Positions 13,793 through 16,944 of a stretch of 16,944 bases of DNA are shown here, piece after piece. Position numbers and translations under genes: made by a program. This DNA comes from Methanobacterium sp. UBA279 (GTDB lineage Archaea; Methanobacteriota; Methanobacteria; Methanobacteriales; Methanobacteriaceae), in contig DAQK01000049.1 of the NCBI GenBank assembly GCA_002502855.1, positions 1 to 16,944 on the forward strand. The letters run 5' to 3'. Position 1 is the first letter of the stretch, and each line of letters starts with the position of its first letter. Below the pieces are notes generated by a model. The model had not been told where the DNA came from and made no database searches. It was given only the letters and a program-made list of their open reading frames with translations.

Positions 13793-14929
13793 TTATTTGT
13801 ATCGTTCCACTATCTCAGCAAAAGAACGGGTTATGTAATCTGTCTGTTCCTGGGTGAAGCCGTAAGTACTGCATTTGAACCATTTAGTCTGTCCCCTTTT
13901 GATCCCCACTATCTTCCGCTTTTTTAACTCTTCATAGAGGAAAAAACCACGACGCGGGTGCTTCTCTGCTATCTCATCGAAGACAGGGGTTTCAAACCGT
14001 ACCAAGTCATGTTCCTTTGGTTTCACACCGATCTGTTTTATACCGCCAATTTTCTCCATTTTATCCACGAAATCTCTGGTTTTCTGGACTTCTTCGTCCC
14101 ATCTCCCAACCCTCTCTATTACATAAGGCAGAGAGGCCATGAGGGTGGCCACGGGAGCTCCCCGGCTGGTGCATCCCAGCATTTCTATCTCCTTAACGGC
14201 ATGTCTTCTGGAGAGTTTAAGGACGGTATCTGCCCATTCATCCTTTAAACCCAGCACACCTATGGGACCTGATGCAGCCATACTTTTATGGCCGCTTCCC
14301 ACCACAAAATCAGCATTGAAATCACGGGCATCTACCGGCAAACGTCCCATAGAGTAAGCGCAGTTTAAAAGTAAGGGAACACCATGGTCATGGGCTATTT
14401 TACCTATGGCCCTTGCATCGGTGAGGTTACCATAGTTTCCATCTACATGGGTGAGTAAAACCAGGCTCACATCTTCCCCATAGTCTTCCTGGTAGTCCAA
14501 TACTTCTTGGTAACTTTCAGGGGTGATACGGTACTCTGGGTAATCGTTACTGGGCACCTCCACCATGTTCAGCTGGTTTCGCTCGGCAGCCAGGTGGGTA
14601 GTGTAATGGGCGTTACCATCGACTACGATGGTATCCCCTGGTTTGCAGATGGCATGCATCACGGCAAATTTACCTTCCCTGGCCCCGTGGACGGTACGGG
14701 CCTGGTCAGCGCCTATAAATTCTGCCAGGTCATCCAGAAAATGGTGTATGGCCGGCCTGGATATCTCATCCAGTCTACCGGCACAGTAATCACAGACACT
14801 GTATCCATCACTAAATTCATAAAGAGCCTTCCTAGCTTCTTTTGTAAGCACACCACCCCTCTGGAGGGGGTTGAGGTTTAAGTTGTCCCTTTCAATGTTC
14901 CTGTTGAGTCCGTAATCTTGACATTCCAT
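13793..14929 (-). CDS. pscS: O-phosphoseryl-tRNA(Cys):cysteinyl-tRNA(Cys) synthase (SepCysS)
   Basis: A 378-residue PLP enzyme that converts phosphoseryl-tRNA(Cys) to cysteinyl-tRNA(Cys), the indirect route used by methanogens. The PLP lysine is in GSGHKSMAASGP (Lys215). The active-site cysteines used for sulfur transfer are present: Cys46 and Cys49 in VCDYC and Cys253 in MLGCTS. ECQDYGLNRNIERDNLNLNP at the N-terminus is characteristic. The frame extends to a GTG at 14938 (381 residues), but ATG at 14929 fits the family and a TATA-like AAATAAATAA near 14950 would start the message close to it. SepCysS partners with SepRS and SepCysE, neither of which is in this window. A PHP phosphoesterase gene lies about 60 bp upstream on the same strand. 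Confidence 0.95.
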   Translation of the reverse strand: MECQDYGLNRNIERDNLNLNPLQRGGVLTKEARKALYEFSDGYSVCDYCAGRLDEISRPAIHHFLDDLAEFIGADQARTVHGAREGKFAVMHAICKPGDTIVVDGNAHYTTHLAAERNQLNMVEVPSNDYPEYRITPESYQEVLDYQEDYGEDVSLVLLTHVDGNYGNLTDARAIGKIAHDHGVPLLLNCAYSMGRLPVDARDFNADFVVGSGHKSMAASGPIGVLGLKDEWADTVLKLSRRHAVKEIEMLGCTSRGAPVATLMASLPYVIERVGRWDEEVQKTRDFVDKMEKIGGIKQIGVKPKEHDLVRFETPVFDEIAEKHPRRGFFLYEELKKRKIVGIKRGQTKWFKCSTYGFTQEQTDYITRSFAEIVERYK

Positions 14930-14989
14930 CCCTATCACTGGTGTTATTTATTTATTTTTATCCATTTATCATTAGTTATATTAATTGAT

Positions 14990-15628
14990 TCAATAAGTTT
15001 TGCGCCATGTTTTGAGTATCTTGGTTAAACCCAGATGGATGATACCCGTTTTTGTACCGAAGACAATAGGGGTTTCCTTTAACAATTCATCTGGATTGTT
15101 AATTTCTGAATTTACAATAATTCCCGCTCTGCCTATTTCCCTTGCAAAATGTGCGTCGCTTCCAGCTGATATATTCAGTTTATTTGACTGGGCAAATTCA
15201 CTGGCCTGGCGGTTATATCTTTCCAGGAGGCAGCGGGAGTTATAGACTTCTACACAATCAACAAAAGGAATATAGGCACTGGTTGGTTTTATACCATTAC
15301 CCCTGATGTTATCGAAGGGGTGGGGGATGATTACCAGGCCATTCTGGTCCTTTATCTCCTGAACCACCTCAGGGAATGTGTTTGATTTAACTTCTTCACT
15401 TAAAAAAAGACCTATAACTTCACCACGGCTTGTTTCAATTTCCGAGCCAACGACGACCTTTAAATCATCGGTTTCGTATTCTTTAGCTTTTAAACCTCCT
15501 TGTATGGTGTTATGGTCCGTTACTGCCACACCAGAGAGTCCCCTCTTATGGGCGGTTTTGATGATGGCTTCGGGTTCCGTGTAACCGTCGATTGAATATT
15601 TTGAATGGACGTGCAGATCGTACTTCAA
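14990..15628 (-). CDS. PHP-domain metal-dependent phosphoesterase
   Basis: A 212-residue protein of the PHP superfamily, which hydrolyses phosphomonoesters or nucleotide 3'-phosphates with two or three metal ions. All four motifs are visible: DLHVHSKYSIDG at residues 4-15, VTDHNT near 36-41, the GSEIE glutamate near 61-65, and PHPFDN and SDAHF later. The substrate cannot be predicted from sequence; archaeal members include AMP and histidinol-phosphate phosphatases. The start is TTG at 15628, chosen because GAGG lies 7 bases upstream and translation gives the canonical MKYDLHVHS. The gene is between GAPDH and SepCysS, with a terminator separating it from GAPDH. Confidence 0.92.
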   Translation of the reverse strand: MKYDLHVHSKYSIDGYTEPEAIIKTAHKRGLSGVAVTDHNTIQGGLKAKEYETDDLKVVVGSEIETSRGEVIGLFLSEEVKSNTFPEVVQEIKDQNGLVIIPHPFDNIRGNGIKPTSAYIPFVDCVEVYNSRCLLERYNRQASEFAQSNKLNISAGSDAHFAREIGRAGIIVNSEINNPDELLKETPIVFGTKTGIIHLGLTKILKTWRKTY

Positions 15629-15715
15629 TTATAGGCCTCTATGTAATTGAAATTTAATTTTTTTGTAAGAAATTAAAGAATAAGATTTTTTTTTCTGTTA
15701 AAAAATTATAAAAAA

Positions 15716-15746
15716 ATTATTAAAAAAAGGGGATAAAATAATCCCT
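15716..15746 (-). terminator. Terminator after GAPDH
   Basis: On the minus strand GGGAT (15745-15741) pairs with ATCCC (15734-15730) around a TATTTT loop, then comes C and a T7 tract (complement of 15722-15728) and further T runs. It starts 2 bp past the GAPDH stop codon. Confidence 0.7.
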
Positions 15747-15747
15747 C

Positions 15748-16767
15748 TTAACCAAGAATACCCATGTTCTCATTGGTTTTTGCGATGGATTTGGCTGGGT
15801 CTGATTCCAGCTCCAGTATGGCTCTGATGGCGTCCACATTTTCCGGGACAACATCCGATTCCTGGTGGATGGCCTGCATGTAGAAGAGCTCCTGATCCAC
15901 GATGTTCAGGGATTCCTTCCACACTGCTATCTCAAATAAATCTCCCCTGGGCCTTCCAAGATCACGGGCGAATTCCATGACAGAGGCAGTGGAATCCATT
16001 CCCTTTTCTGCCTCTAAGAGAAGCACACGGGAAGTGTTTTCCAGTTTATCTATGACATCATCCACACTTACATCCTTTTCGAGCTCTACCATGAGGTTGT
16101 GCTGGTGCATTATAGTGGTGGGCACCAGTAAGGCCATGGTGGTGATATCCAGTCCATACATCACCGTCTGGACGTCAGGTCCATGGTGGGATGGTACTGT
16201 TGGTGGGTTAGGCACTATGGCGTTTATTGGACCGGATTTTATCTGTCCAGGGTCTGCTCCACGGCGGACCATAACTGCTCGTACCTTCTTTACACCGGCC
16301 AGGTCATCTATTGGTTTTAAGGTTCTGCAGAGTCCGGTGGTGTTACAGGAAACAACACGTACGTAATCTGCTCCCAGGGCATCTTCGAAGTTGCTGAAGG
16401 AGTTGAAGGATTTACCTATGGCTTCATGTTTTTCACCACCCTCAAATATGGCTTTAAGTCCCTGCTTCTGGTATATGTTCTCCTTGTTTTTAGCGCCGAT
16501 TCCTCCTGGGGTGCAGTCCACTATAATATCCAGCTGGTCGTATAGTTCATCTATGGTCCCGGATATTTCGATACCAGCATCTTTAAACAATCCCTCTCTT
16601 TTCGGGGCGCTGATATATAGATCGTAGCCCTTTTCCACTGCCATTTTGGCTTCAAAATCAGGGGTCCGCTTGGTCACCCCCACTATTTTCATATCGTCCT
16701 GGCAGTCTACAGCATCTGCCACCCTTTTACCTATGGTTCCGTATCCATTTATTCCAACAGATTTCAT
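15748..16767 (-). CDS. gap: Archaeal type II glyceraldehyde-3-phosphate dehydrogenase
   Basis: A 339-residue phosphorylating GAPDH of the archaeal class, used mainly for gluconeogenesis in methanogens. The Rossmann motif is GINGYGTIGKRV (5-16). The catalytic cysteine is Cys141 in VVSCNTTGLCR, and the likely catalytic histidine is within MHQHNLM (220-226). Length and N-terminus match the family. AAGGAGGG lies 5-12 bases before the ATG. It is a single-gene unit: a hairpin and T tract follow the stop codon, and the region upstream (16768-16944) holds only AT-rich promoter sequence. Confidence 0.96.
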   Translation of the reverse strand: MKSVGINGYGTIGKRVADAVDCQDDMKIVGVTKRTPDFEAKMAVEKGYDLYISAPKREGLFKDAGIEISGTIDELYDQLDIIVDCTPGGIGAKNKENIYQKQGLKAIFEGGEKHEAIGKSFNSFSNFEDALGADYVRVVSCNTTGLCRTLKPIDDLAGVKKVRAVMVRRGADPGQIKSGPINAIVPNPPTVPSHHGPDVQTVMYGLDITTMALLVPTTIMHQHNLMVELEKDVSVDDVIDKLENTSRVLLLEAEKGMDSTASVMEFARDLGRPRGDLFEIAVWKESLNIVDQELFYMQAIHQESDVVPENVDAIRAILELESDPAKSIAKTNENMGILG

Positions 16768-16944
16768 ATTAGCCCTCCTTAAATCCTGGTATGATCCCTC
16801 AATTTATCATGCCTTTTATTTGAATACCCCTTAAAAACCGGTATTTTTTCTAAAAAAGCATCTGGAAATAAAAGTTTTCTATAAAGAATCTTTCTATTTA
16901 GGATATTATAAATTTTATGATTTTATTTTAGAGAAATTTACAAA
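16768..16944. other. Upstream region of GAPDH
   Basis: AT-rich non-coding sequence with the AAGGAGGG ribosome binding site of GAPDH at its left edge. No gene or clear operator is seen; the TATA box cannot be fixed among several AT-rich candidates. Confidence 0.4.

Overview
The window looks like a chromosomal segment from a hydrogenotrophic methanogen of the order Methanobacteriales, most likely Methanobacterium or a close relative. The evidence is a low-GC genome with archaeal TATA-box promoters, strong GGAGG/GGTGAT ribosome binding sites, an archaeal type II glyceraldehyde-3-phosphate dehydrogenase, Sep-tRNA:Cys-tRNA synthase, an F420H2:NADP oxidoreductase and a kinase of the HisKA_2 type common in this group. 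The assignment is inferred from gene content; no database search was possible. No phage, insertion sequence, plasmid or CRISPR signature is visible.

Left part (1-5460): a sensor protein made only of PAS domains lies tail to tail with a universal stress protein gene, which sits downstream of a DASS/SLC13-type anion transporter and its hairpin terminator. Then come a small zinc-ribbon protein with an inverted repeat in its promoter region, a PocR-PAS-histidine kinase on the minus strand, and a tRNA-Ser(CGA) gene with its own TATA box.

Central part (5560-10590) is the most interesting block. A TetR-family repressor and a small antibiotic-biosynthesis-monooxygenase (ABM) protein lie on the minus strand. 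Divergent from them is a secondary alcohol dehydrogenase closely resembling the NADP-dependent Thermoanaerobacter brockii enzyme, followed 47 bp later by F420H2:NADP oxidoreductase. The last two form an electron pathway: secondary alcohol to ketone, NADPH, then F420H2 for CO2 reduction to methane. The promoters of the ADH and ABM genes share a 14-bp palindromic element followed at identical spacing by the same ATGTTTATA TATA-box sequence, which suggests one TetR-controlled regulon. Downstream lie a strongly folded non-coding stretch (candidate structured RNA), a divergent aspartate-dehydrogenase-like gene, and a decayed ADP-forming acyl-CoA synthetase gene broken by two frameshifts and a very large internal deletion.

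Right part (10650-16944): a DUF998-type membrane protein, rubrerythrin, a free-standing ATP-cone protein, an unrecognised conserved-looking protein, a GyrI-like effector-binding protein, SepCysS (tRNA-dependent cysteine synthesis), a PHP-domain phosphoesterase and GAPDH. Most are single genes with their own promoters and hairpin/U-tract terminators rather than long operons.
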